Below, one piece after another: positions 36,836-46,291 of a stretch of DNA of 64,000 bases. A program made the position numbers and the translations under genes. The notes under the pieces are model-generated. The model was given only the letters and a program-made list of their open reading frames with translations, had not been told where the DNA came from and did not search any database. This DNA is from Comamonas sp. JUb58 (lineage in GTDB: Bacteria > Pseudomonadota > Gammaproteobacteria > Burkholderiales > Burkholderiaceae_C): positions 24,009-88,008 of the forward strand of contig NZ_SOAL01000023.1 of the NCBI RefSeq assembly GCF_004364775.1, written 5' to 3'. Each line of letters starts with the position of its first letter. The stretch's first letter is position 1.

Positions 36836-37471
36836 ATGAAACTGCTGCATATCGATTCGTCCATCCTGGGCGCCAACTCCGTCTCCCGCCAACTGAGCGC
36901 CGAAGCCGTCAAGGCCTGGGTCGCCGTGCATCCCAACACCCAGGTGGAATACCTGGACCTGGCCGTCAACACCCCGCCCCACCTGAGCGCCGAGGCCATG
37001 GGCTTCCGTACCGGCCAGGATGCCAAGACCGAAGCAGAGCGTGAGCAAAATGCCATCTCCGAAACCCTGGTGAGCCAGCTGCTCGAAGCCGACGTGATCG
37101 TCATCGGCGCGCCTTTCTACAACTTCAGCATTCCCACCCAGCTGCGCAGCTGGATCGACCGTGTGCTGCAAGGCGGCCGCACCTTCCGCTACACCGCCAA
37201 CGGCCCCGAAGGCCTGGCCGGTGGCAAGAAGGTGATCGTGGTGGAATCGCGTGGCGGCATCTACTCGACCAGCGAAGGCGGCCGTGCAATGGAACACCAG
37301 GAAACCTACCTGCAAACCATCTTCGGCTTCATCGGCATCACCGATGTGCACTTTGCCCGCGCCGAAGGCCTGGCCATGGGCCCCGAAGCCCGCGCCGCTG
37401 CCATCAGCAAGGCCGAGGCCCAGATTGCCCACGCAGTGGCCACGCCCATGCAGCAGACCGTAGCGGCCTGA
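36836..37471 (+). CDS. azoR: FMN-dependent NADH-azoreductase / quinone reductase
   Basis: A 211-residue flavodoxin-like enzyme that reduces azo compounds and quinones by two electrons. The start [20 protein letters not shown] contains the FMN phosphate-binding loop; [20 protein letters not shown] near residues 85-104 and ESRGGIYS near 140 are typical AzoR motifs. GAAGGA 8 nt before the ATG supports the start. The divergent LysR gene resembles the known azoR/LysR pairs that respond to thiol stress. Confidence 0.92.
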   Translation: MKLLHIDSSILGANSVSRQLSAEAVKAWVAVHPNTQVEYLDLAVNTPPHLSAEAMGFRTGQDAKTEAEREQNAISETLVSQLLEADVIVIGAPFYNFSIPTQLRSWIDRVLQGGRTFRYTANGPEGLAGGKKVIVVESRGGIYSTSEGGRAMEHQETYLQTIFGFIGITDVHFARAEGLAMGPEARAAAISKAEAQIAHAVATPMQQTVAA

Positions 37472-37529
37472 TTGCTGCGCGCTTGAACAGCAGGAGGCTG
37501 GGCGCATTACTCCCCATCCTCCGACTGCG

Positions 37530-37560
37530 GCCCGGCACCCACCACCAGTGCCCGGGCTTT
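37530..37560 (+). terminator. Probable terminator after azoR
   Basis: GCCCGGCAC and GTGCCCGGGC form a stem with one bulge around a 9-nt loop, followed by TTTAT. Confidence 0.55.
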
Positions 37561-37710
37561 ATCGCCGATCTGAAGAAAAGTCTTCCGATCTGCTTTTTTG
37601 CGTCTGCATGACAAGGCAAGCCGCTGAATCAGCCTATTCAAATGGTGACTGAAAAATGGTCAACCCGTGGTTACAATCGGCCGCCTCTGCTGCGCTAAAA
37701 CTGCCTTTTC

Positions 37711-38589
37711 ATGAGCCAACTCGGTATCGTCCTGCATGTCTGCGGGCTGTGGATTCTCTCTAGTCTCGATGCGAGCGGCAAGTTGCTGGTCCTGGCGGGG
37801 GTGCCAGTGTTGATGGTGGCCTGGTTCCGCTATGTGGGCCATGTGGTGCTGATGGGTGTGTTTGTGCTGCCCAAGCGCGGCATGGGCCTGTTTCGCACGC
37901 AGTCGCTGTCGCGCCAGATCCAGCGCTCGGTGCTGATGATTGCCACCACCTTGCTGTTCTTCCATGTGCTGAGCATGGTACCGCTGGCCGAGGGCACGGC
38001 GATGAACTTCATGGCGCCGCTGCTGGTGATGGTGCTGGCGCCCTGGCTGCTGGGCGAGCGGCCGGGCTGGCACCGCTGGGCAGGCGTGGTGCTGGGCTTT
38101 GTCGGCATGCTGGTGGTCATCCGCCCGGGCGGGCAGCTGTCCACCGAAGGGGCCATCTGGGGCGTGGTGACGGCCAGCACCTTTGCGCTGTTCCAGATCA
38201 GCACGCGCCGCGTGGCCGCGGACGACCCGCTCACCAGCAACCTCTATGGCGGCCTGTTTGGCGCGCTGGTGCTGAGCGCCCTGCTGCCCTTTTTCTGGAA
38301 GCAGCTGGATCTGAGCATCTGGCAATGGCTGCTGCTGGCCTCCACCGGCCTCAGCGGCTTTGTGGGCCACTGGCTGCAGATCACCGCCTACAGCAGGACC
38401 AGCGCCACCTTGCTGGCGCCGTTCAACTACCTGCAGATCGTGTCTGCCACCACCTTGGGCTGGCTGATTTTTGGCCAGTTGCCCGATGCGGCGACCGCCG
38501 CCGGCATGGCCTTGATCTGCTGCGCAGGCCTGGGTGTGGTGCTGGTCGAAGTCTGGCAACAGCGCCTGCGCAAGCGCCTGGCGGCCTGA
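37711..38589 (+). CDS. EamA/DMT-family permease
   Basis: A 292-residue transporter with ten predicted membrane segments in two EamA repeats (about residues 5-135 and 145-285). Characteristic pieces are MNFMAPLLVMVLAPWLLGERPG near the end of the first repeat and LLAPFNYLQIVSATTLGWLIFGQ in the second. The family exports amino acids and other metabolites; no substrate can be given. It stands alone. Confidence 0.87.
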   Translation: MSQLGIVLHVCGLWILSSLDASGKLLVLAGVPVLMVAWFRYVGHVVLMGVFVLPKRGMGLFRTQSLSRQIQRSVLMIATTLLFFHVLSMVPLAEGTAMNFMAPLLVMVLAPWLLGERPGWHRWAGVVLGFVGMLVVIRPGGQLSTEGAIWGVVTASTFALFQISTRRVAADDPLTSNLYGGLFGALVLSALLPFFWKQLDLSIWQWLLLASTGLSGFVGHWLQITAYSRTSATLLAPFNYLQIVSATTLGWLIFGQLPDAATAAGMALICCAGLGVVLVEVWQQRLRKRLAA

Positions 38590-38718
38590 AAAAGCCAGCG
38601 AAAACAAGAGGGAAAGCGCTGGGAGCGTTGGCCCCAATACCCCAGCATTTAAGACCAGCTTCACCATTGAAGAAGTACCCCTTCGTCATTCGCGCACACC
38701 GGGGAAACCCAAATATCA

Positions 38719-38762
38719 AATTGATAGCTATATATGCAAACCCAATGAGCATATAAGGCCCA
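38719..38762. repeat. Comamonadaceae-type intergenic palindrome
   Basis: The block starts AATTGATAGCTATATATGC and contains TATATGC (38731-38737) complementary to GCATATA (38749-38755), then AAGGCC. It resembles the GATAGCT...GC/GC...AAGGCC intergenic repeat that I recall from Comamonadaceae genomes. The whole 38590-38923 gap (334 bp) otherwise holds only the probable promoter of the Crp/Fnr gene (TATACAT near 38862). Confidence 0.4.
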
Positions 38763-38923
38763 TTCTTTGCAGCTGTTCAGGTTGCAAAACCGGACAACTT
38801 GGATTGCCGGATGCCTGAGAGGCTCGGGTGACAATTAACAATTTGGCGGCAATGCTATACATTCGGTGATGACCGTCGCACAAGCGACAAAATTCATAAT
38901 TCCAGTCACCGAGACGACATGCC

Positions 38924-39637
38924 ATGGACGATCCAATCCTGACCCCCGAAGAGCGCGAAGCCATCAACACAGGGCGCTGGTTCAGCACCCTCTCGCCGAC
39001 TTTGCGCCACGACATTCTGCGCTGCGCCTATGTCAAGCGCTTCAAGGATGGCGGGTTGATCTTCTCCCGTGGCGATGAGCCCGAAGAGTGGGTGTCCGTG
39101 GCCCGGGGTTCCGCCCGCGTCAGCTCGGCATCGCTCACCGGCAAGCAGATCACCCTGACCTATGTCGAGCCAGGCACCTGGTTTGGCGATGTCGGCCTGT
39201 TCGACGACGACAGCCGCACCCATGATGTCTATGCCCATGGCGAGACCACCCTGGTCTGCGTCAGCAAGGCAGATTTCCAGCGCATTCTGCAGACCCATGT
39301 GGAGTTCTACCAGGCGCTGGCACGCATGCATGCGCGCCGCATCCGCAGCCTCTACGGCATGGTGGAAGACCTCAACACCCTGCCACTGCGCGCACGCCTG
39401 GCCAAGCAGCTGCTGCACCTATCGCGCAGCTACGGCGTGCCCGGCAAGGAAAGCAGCGAAACCCGCATCGGCCTGCAACTGGCCCAGGAAGAGCTGGCCC
39501 AGCTGCTGGGCGCCTCGCGCCAGCGCGTGAACCAGGAACTCAAATCGATGGAGCGCGAATCCTCCATCCGCATCGAGCCCTCGGGCCTGACGGTGCGCGA
39601 CAGCAATGCGCTGCGCCGCATTGCGGCGTCTGAGTAA
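38924..39637 (+). CDS. Crp/Fnr-family transcriptional regulator
   Basis: A 237-residue regulator. The cyclic-nucleotide-binding-like domain covers about residues 20-140 (FSRGDEPEEWVSVARGSARV, PGTWFGDVGLFDD) and the Crp helix-turn-helix about 165-225 (LAQEELAQLLGASRQRVNQEL). It lacks the four-cysteine N-terminal cluster of FNR, so oxygen sensing through an iron-sulfur cluster is unlikely. Cyclic nucleotide contact residues are only partly kept. The neighbours give no target. Confidence 0.88.
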   Translation: MDDPILTPEEREAINTGRWFSTLSPTLRHDILRCAYVKRFKDGGLIFSRGDEPEEWVSVARGSARVSSASLTGKQITLTYVEPGTWFGDVGLFDDDSRTHDVYAHGETTLVCVSKADFQRILQTHVEFYQALARMHARRIRSLYGMVEDLNTLPLRARLAKQLLHLSRSYGVPGKESSETRIGLQLAQEELAQLLGASRQRVNQELKSMERESSIRIEPSGLTVRDSNALRRIAASE

Positions 39638-39713
39638 TTACGCGTTAGTTACGCGACACCCCGGCCCGCCCCTTGCGCATTGTGGTGGGCCACAGGTCGA
39701 ACGACCAGCTTAG

Positions 39714-40005
39714 AACCTGTTCAAAGTCTCCTCGCGCCGCGGCAGTGTCTTTGCGAGATGGGATGCGAGGGGGGCGCCCAGCCGCGCAACACCGCAGCAA
39801 TAGCCGCGCTATTGCGAGGATTTGCAACGACGCAGACCGCTCCCTTCCCGGGCAGCGCAAAGCCACTGTCCCTACGGGTTGGAGTGAAATCGGGCGAGTT
39901 CTGCGCGCTGGCCCTTGCTTGCACCCCGGTGCAAGCTACGTTCCATCGCTTCGAACTCATCCCGATTGCACTCCAACGCGGCTGCGTAGAGACTTTGAAC
40001 AGGTT
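39714..40005. mobile_element. MITE-like element A with 17-bp inverted ends
   Basis: A 292-bp non-coding element bounded by AACCTGTTCAAAGTCTC (39714-39730) and its exact complement GAGACTTTGAACAGGTT (39989-40005). Both sides are flanked by CTTAG (39709-39713 and 40006-40010), a likely 5-bp target duplication. The middle is GC-rich, has AATAGCCGCGCTATT-like palindromes and codes for nothing I can support. It lies between the Crp/Fnr gene and a small ORF after rnhA, whose stop codon is inside the CTTAG. One further end copy is at 52652-52668. Confidence 0.7.
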
Positions 40006-40006
40006 C

Positions 40007-40087
40007 TTAGAACACGCCGTAGCGGTAGGCCACATACAAAGCGGCCAACACACCGACAACGGCCAGAATGCGCATGATGCGTCCCAT
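40007..40087 (-). CDS. Small 26-residue membrane peptide downstream of rnhA
   Basis: A short frame starting MGRIMRILAVVGVLAALYVA and ending YRYGVF, TAA. A basic start followed by about 16 hydrophobic residues is a clean single membrane segment. GGGAGA stands about 8 nt before the ATG, and the gene starts 34 bp after the rnhA stop on the same strand. The stop codon coincides with the target duplication of the element at 39714-40005, so the element inserted exactly at its 3' end. I do not recognise a family; expression is not shown. Confidence 0.5.
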   Translation of the reverse strand: MGRIMRILAVVGVLAALYVAYRYGVF

Positions 40088-40121
40088 CGCTCGTTCTCCC
40101 TGCTTGTCGTATTAAAAGGAC

Positions 40122-40571
40122 TCAGCCCCGGCCCAGCGCCATCGCCACACCCCGGTTGGCCAGTGCATCAGCCCGCTCATTGCCGGGGTCGCCGGCATGG
40201 CCCTTGACCCAGTGCCAGGTGATGCGATGTTCACCACCATGCACCAGCGCATCCAGGCGCTGCCAGAGGTCCACATTCTTGACGGGCTCCTTGCTGGCAG
40301 TGCGCCAGCCCTTGGCCTTCCAGCCGGTGATCCATTCGGTGATGCCTTTGCGCACGTACTGGCTGTCCAGATACAACTGCACATCGCAGGGGCGCTTCAG
40401 GGCTTCGAGCGCCTGGATCACCGCCATCAGCTCCATGCGGTTGTTGGTGGTGCCCAGCTCGCCACCGAACAGCTCCTTCTGCGCTGTGCCAGCGCTCAGC
40501 AAAGCGCCCCAGCCGCCTGGGCCAGGGTTGCCCTTGCAGGCACCGTCCGTATAAATCACCACTTGGTTCAC
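40122..40571 (-). CDS. rnhA: Ribonuclease HI
   Basis: Cuts the RNA strand of RNA-DNA hybrids. The 149-residue protein has all catalytic carboxylates: D9 in [17 protein letters not shown]47 in NNRMELMA, D69 in LYLDSQYV and the aspartate of [12 protein letters not shown]. The start is GTG at 40571 ([10 protein letters not shown]), which has AAGGAG at 5 nt; the longer in-frame start would add 13 unrelated residues. Confidence 0.94.
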   Translation of the reverse strand: MNQVVIYTDGACKGNPGPGGWGALLSAGTAQKELFGGELGTTNNRMELMAVIQALEALKRPCDVQLYLDSQYVRKGITEWITGWKAKGWRTASKEPVKNVDLWQRLDALVHGGEHRITWHWVKGHAGDPGNERADALANRGVAMALGRG

Positions 40572-40675
40572 AACCACTCCTTGGCACTTGCCACGATTAC
40601 AGGGGGCCACTATAAGCGCATTTGCGGGCGGTTTGCGCCCCCATGTGCGGCAGGGCGGGGCCTGGTGCGGATGCG

Positions 40676-41539
40676 CTATTCGGCGCTGCGCTGGGTCTCG
40701 GTCAGCCGCTCACGGGCCGCTACCGCAGGGCGCGCAACGCCGCTGGCTGCGGGCGCCTTCCAGGGCGCGGCCAGCTTGTGCACGCTGGGCACTTTTTTCA
40801 CCGCTTCGACAAAATACACGCCGCCCAGCACCGGCCAGGCCGTGGGGCCCACCCTGTCCATCCATTCCCAGCGGCTCAGCCACGTATCACTGCGCATCGC
40901 AGGGCGAAAGCAGCCAAAGCTGGCGCTTTGCAGCTCCAGCCCCAGCAGCTTGAGCCAGTCGCGCAAACGCCCATAGCCGATCAGGTTGTGGTCATCGGGC
41001 ATAGGTGGCAGCTTCTGCAGGCCCGGAATGCGGCGGGCCCAGGTGTGCATGCCCCAGAGGCTGGCCGGGTTGATGCCGCTGATCAGCACCCGGCCCTCGG
41101 GCACCATCACGCGTGCCACCTCGCGCAGCACCGCATGCGGGTCGGCGCTCAGCTCCAGGGTATGGGGCAGCAGCACCAGGTCCAGCGTATCGGGGCCAAA
41201 TGGCAGCGCATGGGCATCACAGAGCAGGCTGGCAGTGACGGCCCCCGCGGGCGTTGCAGGCAGGCCCACATCGCTTTGTAAAGGCGGCGCAAAGCTCTGT
41301 ACATCTGCCAGCCGGCTTTGCTGCCACTGCAGGGCCTGGTCGGTCGAGTCAAGCGCCAGCCAGCGGTGGGGCGTGCGATTGTTGCGCAGCCCCTGCAGCG
41401 GGAAAAGCCCGATCTGCAGGCTATGGAAGCCAAAAATATCGGCCACGGCATCGTCGTAACATGTTTGCTCCCAGGACAGCATGTAGCTGCCCAGCGGCGT
41501 CTGCCACCAATTTTGCGTGCCTATAATTTGGTCATTCAT
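40676..41539 (-). CDS. SAM-dependent methyltransferase (YafS-like)
   Basis: A 287-residue class I methyltransferase-like protein. [26 protein letters not shown] (near residues 105-130) contains the motif for the end of the SAM pocket, and [19 protein letters not shown] follows. The glycine-rich first motif is degenerate. Similar genes lie beside gloB and rnhA in many betaproteobacteria, between the same neighbours as YafS in E. coli. Its ATG shares three bases with the divergent gloB ATG in the palindrome CATG. The substrate is unknown. Confidence 0.85.
   Translation of the reverse strand: MNDQIIGTQNWWQTPLGSYMLSWEQTCYDDAVADIFGFHSLQIGLFPLQGLRNNRTPHRWLALDSTDQALQWQQSRLADVQSFAPPLQSDVGLPATPAGAVTASLLCDAHALPFGPDTLDLVLLPHTLELSADPHAVLREVARVMVPEGRVLISGINPASLWGMHTWARRIPGLQKLPPMPDDHNLIGYGRLRDWLKLLGLELQSASFGCFRPAMRSDTWLSRWEWMDRVGPTAWPVLGGVYFVEAVKKVPSVHKLAAPWKAPAASGVARPAVAARERLTETQRSAE
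41522..41527 (+). promoter_or_regulatory. -10 box of gloB
   Basis: A perfect TATAAT ending 10 nt before the gloB ATG, so the transcript would have only a few untranslated bases. No good -35 hexamer is seen. Confidence 0.5.
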
Positions 41540-42311
41540 GCATCTGTTACCTCTGCCCGCTTTCAACGACAACTACATCTGGCTGCTGCACGACGGACAG
41601 CACGCTCTGGTCGTCGACCCAGGCCAGGCCGCGCCCGCGCTTGACGCGCTGCGCCGCCTGGATCTGCAGCTGCAAGCCATTGTAGTGACCCACCACCACG
41701 GCGACCATACGGGCGGCGTGGCCGAGCTGCGCGAGGCCACCGGCGCACGGGTCTACGGCCCCGCCACCGAGGACATCCCCCAGCCTTGCCAGCCCATGCG
41801 GGGTGGCGACAGGCTGGATCTGCTGGGCCTGCCCTGGCAGGTGATCGATGTGCCCGGCCATACCGCCGGGCATATCGCTTATTACTGCGCCGATGTGGCC
41901 GGGCAGCCGCTGCTGTTCTGTGGCGACACCTTGTTCTCGGGCGGCTGCGGCCGCCTTTTTGAAGGCACACCCGCGCAGATGCATGCATCGCTGTCGGCGC
42001 TGGCTGCGCTGCCCGCCAACACACGGGTCTGCGCCGCCCATGAGTACACGCTCTCCAACCTGCGCTTTGCACAGGCGGTAGAGCCCGACAACCAGGACAT
42101 CGCCCATTACCTGGCGCACTGCGAGCAGTTGCGCGAGCGGGGCGAGCCGACCTTGCCTGCGCAACTTGGCAACGAGCTGCGCATCAACCCTTTCCTGCGC
42201 TGCAGCCTGGCCCCCGTGGCCCGCGCTGCGCAGCAGTTTGATCCCTCCACCCCTGGCAGCGACCCGGTCGCCGTTTTTGCCGCGCTGCGTCGCTGGAAGA
42301 ACCAATTCTGA
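41538..42311 (+). CDS. gloB: Hydroxyacylglutathione hydrolase (glyoxalase II)
   Basis: Hydrolyses S-lactoylglutathione to D-lactate and glutathione, ending methylglyoxal detoxification. The 257-residue metallo-beta-lactamase-fold protein has THHHGDHTGG at 51-60, the bridging aspartate in LFCGDTLFSGGCGRLFEG, and CAAHEYTLSNLRFA. Its ATG overlaps the methyltransferase ATG on the opposite strand (CATG), and its stop overlaps the mltD start as TGATG, so it is translationally coupled to mltD. Confidence 0.95.
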   Translation: MHLLPLPAFNDNYIWLLHDGQHALVVDPGQAAPALDALRRLDLQLQAIVVTHHHGDHTGGVAELREATGARVYGPATEDIPQPCQPMRGGDRLDLLGLPWQVIDVPGHTAGHIAYYCADVAGQPLLFCGDTLFSGGCGRLFEGTPAQMHASLSALAALPANTRVCAAHEYTLSNLRFAQAVEPDNQDIAHYLAHCEQLRERGEPTLPAQLGNELRINPFLRCSLAPVARAAQQFDPSTPGSDPVAVFAALRRWKNQF

Positions 42312-43861
42312 TGAAGTATCTGTACCTGTGGAGCCTGAGCGCCCTACTCGCCCTGACGGGCTGCGCCACGACCGAAACCGGTGGCCCACCCACCGCCAAC
42401 GCAGACGATGCCCCCAAGATCAGTGCCGTACCGCACACCCCCAGCTACCCCAGCGGCCCCCTGAGCCCCATCAATGCAGCCAGCCTGCAGGGCAATGGCG
42501 CCGTCACCAGCCTGGCCGTGCCCGATGACCTCTGGGACCGCATCCGCCGTGGCTTTGCGATGTCCGATCTGGAAAACGACCTGGTCAGCAACCAGGAGCA
42601 GTGGTACTCCACGCGCCCAGATTACATCCAGCGCATGACCGAGCGCTCCTCCAAGTACATGTTCCACATCGTCGAGGAGCTGGAGCGCCGGGGCATGCCG
42701 ACCGAGCTGGCCCTGCTGCCCTACATCGAGAGCGCCTACAACCCGCAGGCGGTCTCCAGCGCCAAGGCGGCCGGCATGTGGCAGTTCATGCCCGCCACCG
42801 GCACCTATTTCGATCTGAAGCAGAACATGTTCCGCGACGACCGCCGCGATGTGCTGGCCTCGACCCGCGCAGCCCTGGACTACCTGCAAAAGCTCTACAA
42901 TATGTTTGGCGACTGGCACCTGGCGCTGGCCGCTTACAACTGGGGTGAAGGCAGCGTGGGCCGCGCCATTGCGCGCAACCAGAAGCAAGGCCTGGGCGGC
43001 GCCTACACCGACCTGAGCATGCCCGATGAGACGCGCAACTACGTGCCCAAGTTGCAGGCGGTGAAGAACATCATTGCCCACCCCGAGCGCTTCCAGGCCG
43101 AGCTGCCGCTGATCGAGAACCACCCCTACTTCCAGGCCGTGAGCCTGGACCGCGACATCGACACCGCCCAGGTGGCCGAGATGGCCGGCGTCACAATGGA
43201 TGAGCTCAAGTCGCTCAACCCCTCGTTCAACCGCCCGGTGATCTTCAAGGCCGGCACACCGCAGGTGCTGCTGCCCTGGGACAACGCCAATGTCTTCCGC
43301 CGCAACCTGCAGGCCCATGAAAAGGGCCAGTACGCCAGCTGGACCGTCTGGACCGTGCCGAGCACCATGACCGTGGGCACCGCTGCCGGCATGGTCGGCA
43401 TGAGCGAGAACGACCTGCGCGCCGTCAACAACATTCCGCCACGCATGATGGTCAAGGGCGGCTCCTCGCTGATGGTGCCGCGCTCGGCCGCCGTCAAGCA
43501 GGACGTCTCCAGCCACCTGGCCGACAACGCCCACATCGCGCTGACCCCCGAAGTGGTCACCCGCCGCACCACCGTCAAGGCCCGCAAGGGCGACACCGTC
43601 GCCCGCGTGGCCCAGCGCTACCGCGTCACCGCGGCGCAGGTGGCTGACTGGAACGATGTCGGCGTCAAGAGCGCCTTCAAGGTCGGCCACCAGGTGGTCC
43701 TGTACATGCCCGTGCGCGTAGGCGCAGCACCGGCACCGCGCGGCGGCCATGCCGCCCGTGGCAGCCGCACCAGCAATGCCAAAAAACCCGCCGTGCGCCA
43801 GACGGCCACGAAGAAGGCCCCATCCAAGCGCAGCACCAGCACCACCAAGAAAAAGCGCTGA
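42311..43861 (+). CDS. mltD: Membrane-bound lytic murein transglycosylase D
   Basis: A lipoprotein that cleaves peptidoglycan glycan strands with formation of 1,6-anhydro-muropeptides. Signal peptide and lipobox LTGC give C18 as lipidated residue. The SLT domain has catalytic E140 in LLPYIESAYNP and AAGMWQFMPATG near 152-163. A LysM domain for peptidoglycan binding is near residues 415-460. The end (from about 470) is a Lys/Arg/Thr-rich basic tail. It is coupled to gloB by TGATG, and a strong terminator follows. Length is 516 residues. Confidence 0.93.
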   Translation: MKYLYLWSLSALLALTGCATTETGGPPTANADDAPKISAVPHTPSYPSGPLSPINAASLQGNGAVTSLAVPDDLWDRIRRGFAMSDLENDLVSNQEQWYSTRPDYIQRMTERSSKYMFHIVEELERRGMPTELALLPYIESAYNPQAVSSAKAAGMWQFMPATGTYFDLKQNMFRDDRRDVLASTRAALDYLQKLYNMFGDWHLALAAYNWGEGSVGRAIARNQKQGLGGAYTDLSMPDETRNYVPKLQAVKNIIAHPERFQAELPLIENHPYFQAVSLDRDIDTAQVAEMAGVTMDELKSLNPSFNRPVIFKAGTPQVLLPWDNANVFRRNLQAHEKGQYASWTVWTVPSTMTVGTAAGMVGMSENDLRAVNNIPPRMMVKGGSSLMVPRSAAVKQDVSSHLADNAHIALTPEVVTRRTTVKARKGDTVARVAQRYRVTAAQVADWNDVGVKSAFKVGHQVVLYMPVRVGAAPAPRGGHAARGSRTSNAKKPAVRQTATKKAPSKRSTSTTKKKR

Positions 43862-43885
43862 GGTCGCCCACGCCACACCCGCACA

Positions 43886-43912
43886 AGACGCTCCTCGGAG
43901 CGTCTTTTTTTA
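43886..43912 (+). terminator. Terminator after mltD
   Basis: AGACGCTCC and GGAGCGTCT flank a TC loop and are followed by seven T. Confidence 0.93.
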
Positions 43913-43974
43913 TGCGTACTGACTTTGCGGACAAAGGCACCGCACTATGCTGGGCGCAGCACAAAGGAGAGCGC

Positions 43975-44307
43975 ATGCGCGAAGGATTGGAAAAACTGCT
44001 GGCCAAGGGACAGGACAGCGCCGTGCTGCGCTTTGGCCTGGGCCAAGCCTGCTTGAAGGAAGAAGACTATGCGGCCGCCGCGCTGCACCTGGCGCAGGCC
44101 GTCGCGCAGAACCCGCAGTACTCCGCCGCCTGGAAGCTGCTGGGCAAGGCCCAATTGGAATCGGGCGCAACGGACGCCCGCGCACAAGCCCAGGCCAGTT
44201 GGCAGCAAGGCCTGCAGGTGGCAGAGCAGCATGGGGACACGCAGACCGTCAAGGAGATCACGGTGTTCCTCAAACGCTTGCAGAAACTGGGCGCAGCACC
44301 GGCCTGA
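43975..44307 (+). CDS. TPR-like small protein
   Basis: A 110-residue protein of helical repeats: FGLGQACLKEEDYAAAALHL and AWKLLGKAQLESGATDARAQ carry the small/large residue pattern of tetratricopeptide repeats at about residues 21-90. AAAGGAGA precedes the ATG, so the shorter start was taken. Cytoplasmic, as no signal or membrane segment is seen. It stands between two terminators, with no clear partner. Confidence 0.8.
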   Translation: MREGLEKLLAKGQDSAVLRFGLGQACLKEEDYAAAALHLAQAVAQNPQYSAAWKLLGKAQLESGATDARAQAQASWQQGLQVAEQHGDTQTVKEITVFLKRLQKLGAAPA

Positions 44308-44321
44308 TTCAGGCAGCCATT

Positions 44322-44362
44322 AAAAAAGCGGCGAGCACCTGAAGGCACTTGCCGCTTTTGCT
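44322..44362. terminator. Bidirectional terminator
   Basis: AAAAGCGGC and GCCGCTTTT pair around an 18-nt loop; A/T tracts on both sides serve the TPR gene and the convergent gsiD. Confidence 0.75.
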
Positions 44363-44398
44363 TGGACGCTTTCAGCGCCCGGGTGATCCGCAGTCCAA

Positions 44399-45352
44399 TC
44401 AGTTGTCCAGCTTGGGGTCCAGCGCATCGCGCAGGCCATCGCCCAGCAGGTTGAAGGCCAGCACGGTCACAAAGATCGCCAGGCTCGGGAACAGGGCCAC
44501 ATGCGGGGCGTTGAGCATATCGCTGCGCGCCTCGTTCAGCATGGCGCCCCACTCCGGCGTCGGTGGCTGCGCGCCCATGCCCAGAAAGGACAGACTGGCA
44601 GCGGTGATGATGGAGGTGCCGATACGCATGGTCAGGTAGACCACCACGGAAGACACGGTACCCGGCAGCAGGTGGCGCAGCATGATGACCCGGTCAGGCG
44701 CGCCAATGGAGCGCACCGCCTCGATATAGGTCTGCTGCTTCAGTGCCAGCACATTGCCGCGCACCAGGCGGGCAAAGGCCGGCACGCTGAACACGGCCAC
44801 CGCCATGATCACATTGATCATGCCGTTGCCCAGGATGGCAACGATACCGATGGCCAGCAAAATGCCGGGGAAGGCAAACAGCACATCGGACATGCGCATC
44901 ACGCTGCGGTCCCACCAGCCTTCGTAGTAGCCGGCCAGCAGGCCCAGGATGGCGCCGATCACCGCGCCGATGGCCACAGACACAAAGCCCGCAGCCAGCG
45001 AGATGCGCGCGCCCACCAGGATGCGGCTGAAGATGTCGCGGCCCAGCGAATCCACGCCAAACCAGTGCGCAGCCGTGGGCGGCGAGTTCAGCGCGTCGTA
45101 GTCAAAGAAGTTCTCGGCATCGTAGGGCGCGATCCAGGGCGCCAGGATGGCCACCAGCACCAGCGCAATGATGAAGACGCCGGCAAACAAGGCCAGCTTC
45201 TGGCGCTTGAACTTGCGCCAGAACTCGGCCATCGGCGTGCGCATGCGCGTCGATGCGGCCAGGTTGGCGGGCAGGGATGGCGCCGCAGCGCCAGCAGCGG
45301 GGGCCGCCGCCACGGGGCGGTCGGCAGATTCAGGAGCGTTCGGAGTATTCAT
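44399..45352 (-). CDS. gsiD: Glutathione/peptide ABC transporter permease (GsiD-like)
   Basis: Second permease of a peptide-type importer. The 317-residue protein has a long Ala/Pro-rich N-terminal tail, [15 protein letters not shown] at the start of the first membrane segment, six membrane segments and the cytoplasmic EAA loop ([22 protein letters not shown]) that contacts the ATPase. The ATG at 45352 was chosen over a TTG two codons upstream. It is the last of the gsiA-B-C-D run, and glutathione is inferred as substrate from the iaaA neighbour. Confidence 0.87.
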   Translation of the reverse strand: MNTPNAPESADRPVAAAPAAGAAAPSLPANLAASTRMRTPMAEFWRKFKRQKLALFAGVFIIALVLVAILAPWIAPYDAENFFDYDALNSPPTAAHWFGVDSLGRDIFSRILVGARISLAAGFVSVAIGAVIGAILGLLAGYYEGWWDRSVMRMSDVLFAFPGILLAIGIVAILGNGMINVIMAVAVFSVPAFARLVRGNVLALKQQTYIEAVRSIGAPDRVIMLRHLLPGTVSSVVVYLTMRIGTSIITAASLSFLGMGAQPPTPEWGAMLNEARSDMLNAPHVALFPSLAIFVTVLAFNLLGDGLRDALDPKLDN

Positions 45353-45367
45353 GGCCAAAGCACCTGC

Positions 45368-46288
45368 TTAGCGATAACGGATGGTGGGGTTGATCCAGGC
45401 ATAGAGCAGGTCGACCACCAGATTGATCAGGATGAATTCCAGCGAGAACAGCAGCACCAGGGCCTGGATGATGGGGTAGTCGCGCATCTCGACGGCGTCG
45501 ACCAGCAAGCGGCCCATGCCCGGCCAGTTGAACACCACCTCGACAACGATGGAGCCGCCCAGCAAAAAGCCGAACTGCAGACCCATCATGGTCACCACCG
45601 GAATCATCGCATTGCGCAGGCCATGCTTGATGACGACCACGGTCTCCTTCAAGCCCTTGGCACGCGCGGTGCGCACATAGTCCTCTTTGAGGATGTCGAT
45701 GAAGGAGCTGCGGGTAAAGCGCGCCATCACCGCCGCCACGGCCGCGCCCAGGGTCAGCGAAGGCAGCACATAGTGCTTCCAGCTGTCCGCACCCACAGTG
45801 GGCAGCCAGCCGAGCTTGACCGAGAAATACTGCATCAGCAGCATGCCCAGCGCAAACGACGGGAAGGAGATGCCCGACACCGCCAGGGTCATGCCCAGGC
45901 GATCGGGCCACTGGTTGCGCCAGACGGCCGAGACAATGCCCAGGAACATGCCCAGCACCACCGACCAGGCCATGGCCATCACGGTGAGCCAGAAGGTCGG
46001 GCCAAAGCGCTCGGCAATCTCTTGCGAGACCGGACGCTTGGTCCGGATGGATTTTCCAAAATCGCCCTGCAACGCATTGCTGAAGAAACGGATGAACTGC
46101 TGGTGCATGGGCAAATCCAGCCCCAGGTCCTTGCGGACCAGTTCGATCGTCTCCGGGCCAGCTTCGGGGCCAGCAGCCAGGCGCGCGGGGTCACCGGGCA
46201 GCATGTGCACGAAACCAAAGACCAGCACCGCCACGATGAGCAGCGTCGGTATCAGCCCGAGCAAGCGTTTGAGCAGGTAGCGAAACAT
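45368..46288 (-). CDS. gsiC: Glutathione/peptide ABC transporter permease (GsiC-like)
   Basis: First permease of the importer, 306 residues with [19 protein letters not shown] as the first membrane segment, HMLPGDPA at the periplasmic side, and the EAA loop [24 protein letters not shown] near 208-229. The spacing to gsiD is 15 bp and to gsiB 3 bp, so it is cotranscribed with both. Confidence 0.88.
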   Translation of the reverse strand: MFRYLLKRLLGLIPTLLIVAVLVFGFVHMLPGDPARLAAGPEAGPETIELVRKDLGLDLPMHQQFIRFFSNALQGDFGKSIRTKRPVSQEIAERFGPTFWLTVMAMAWSVVLGMFLGIVSAVWRNQWPDRLGMTLAVSGISFPSFALGMLLMQYFSVKLGWLPTVGADSWKHYVLPSLTLGAAVAAVMARFTRSSFIDILKEDYVRTARAKGLKETVVVIKHGLRNAMIPVVTMMGLQFGFLLGGSIVVEVVFNWPGMGRLLVDAVEMRDYPIIQALVLLFSLEFILINLVVDLLYAWINPTIRYR

Positions 46289-46291
46289 GGA

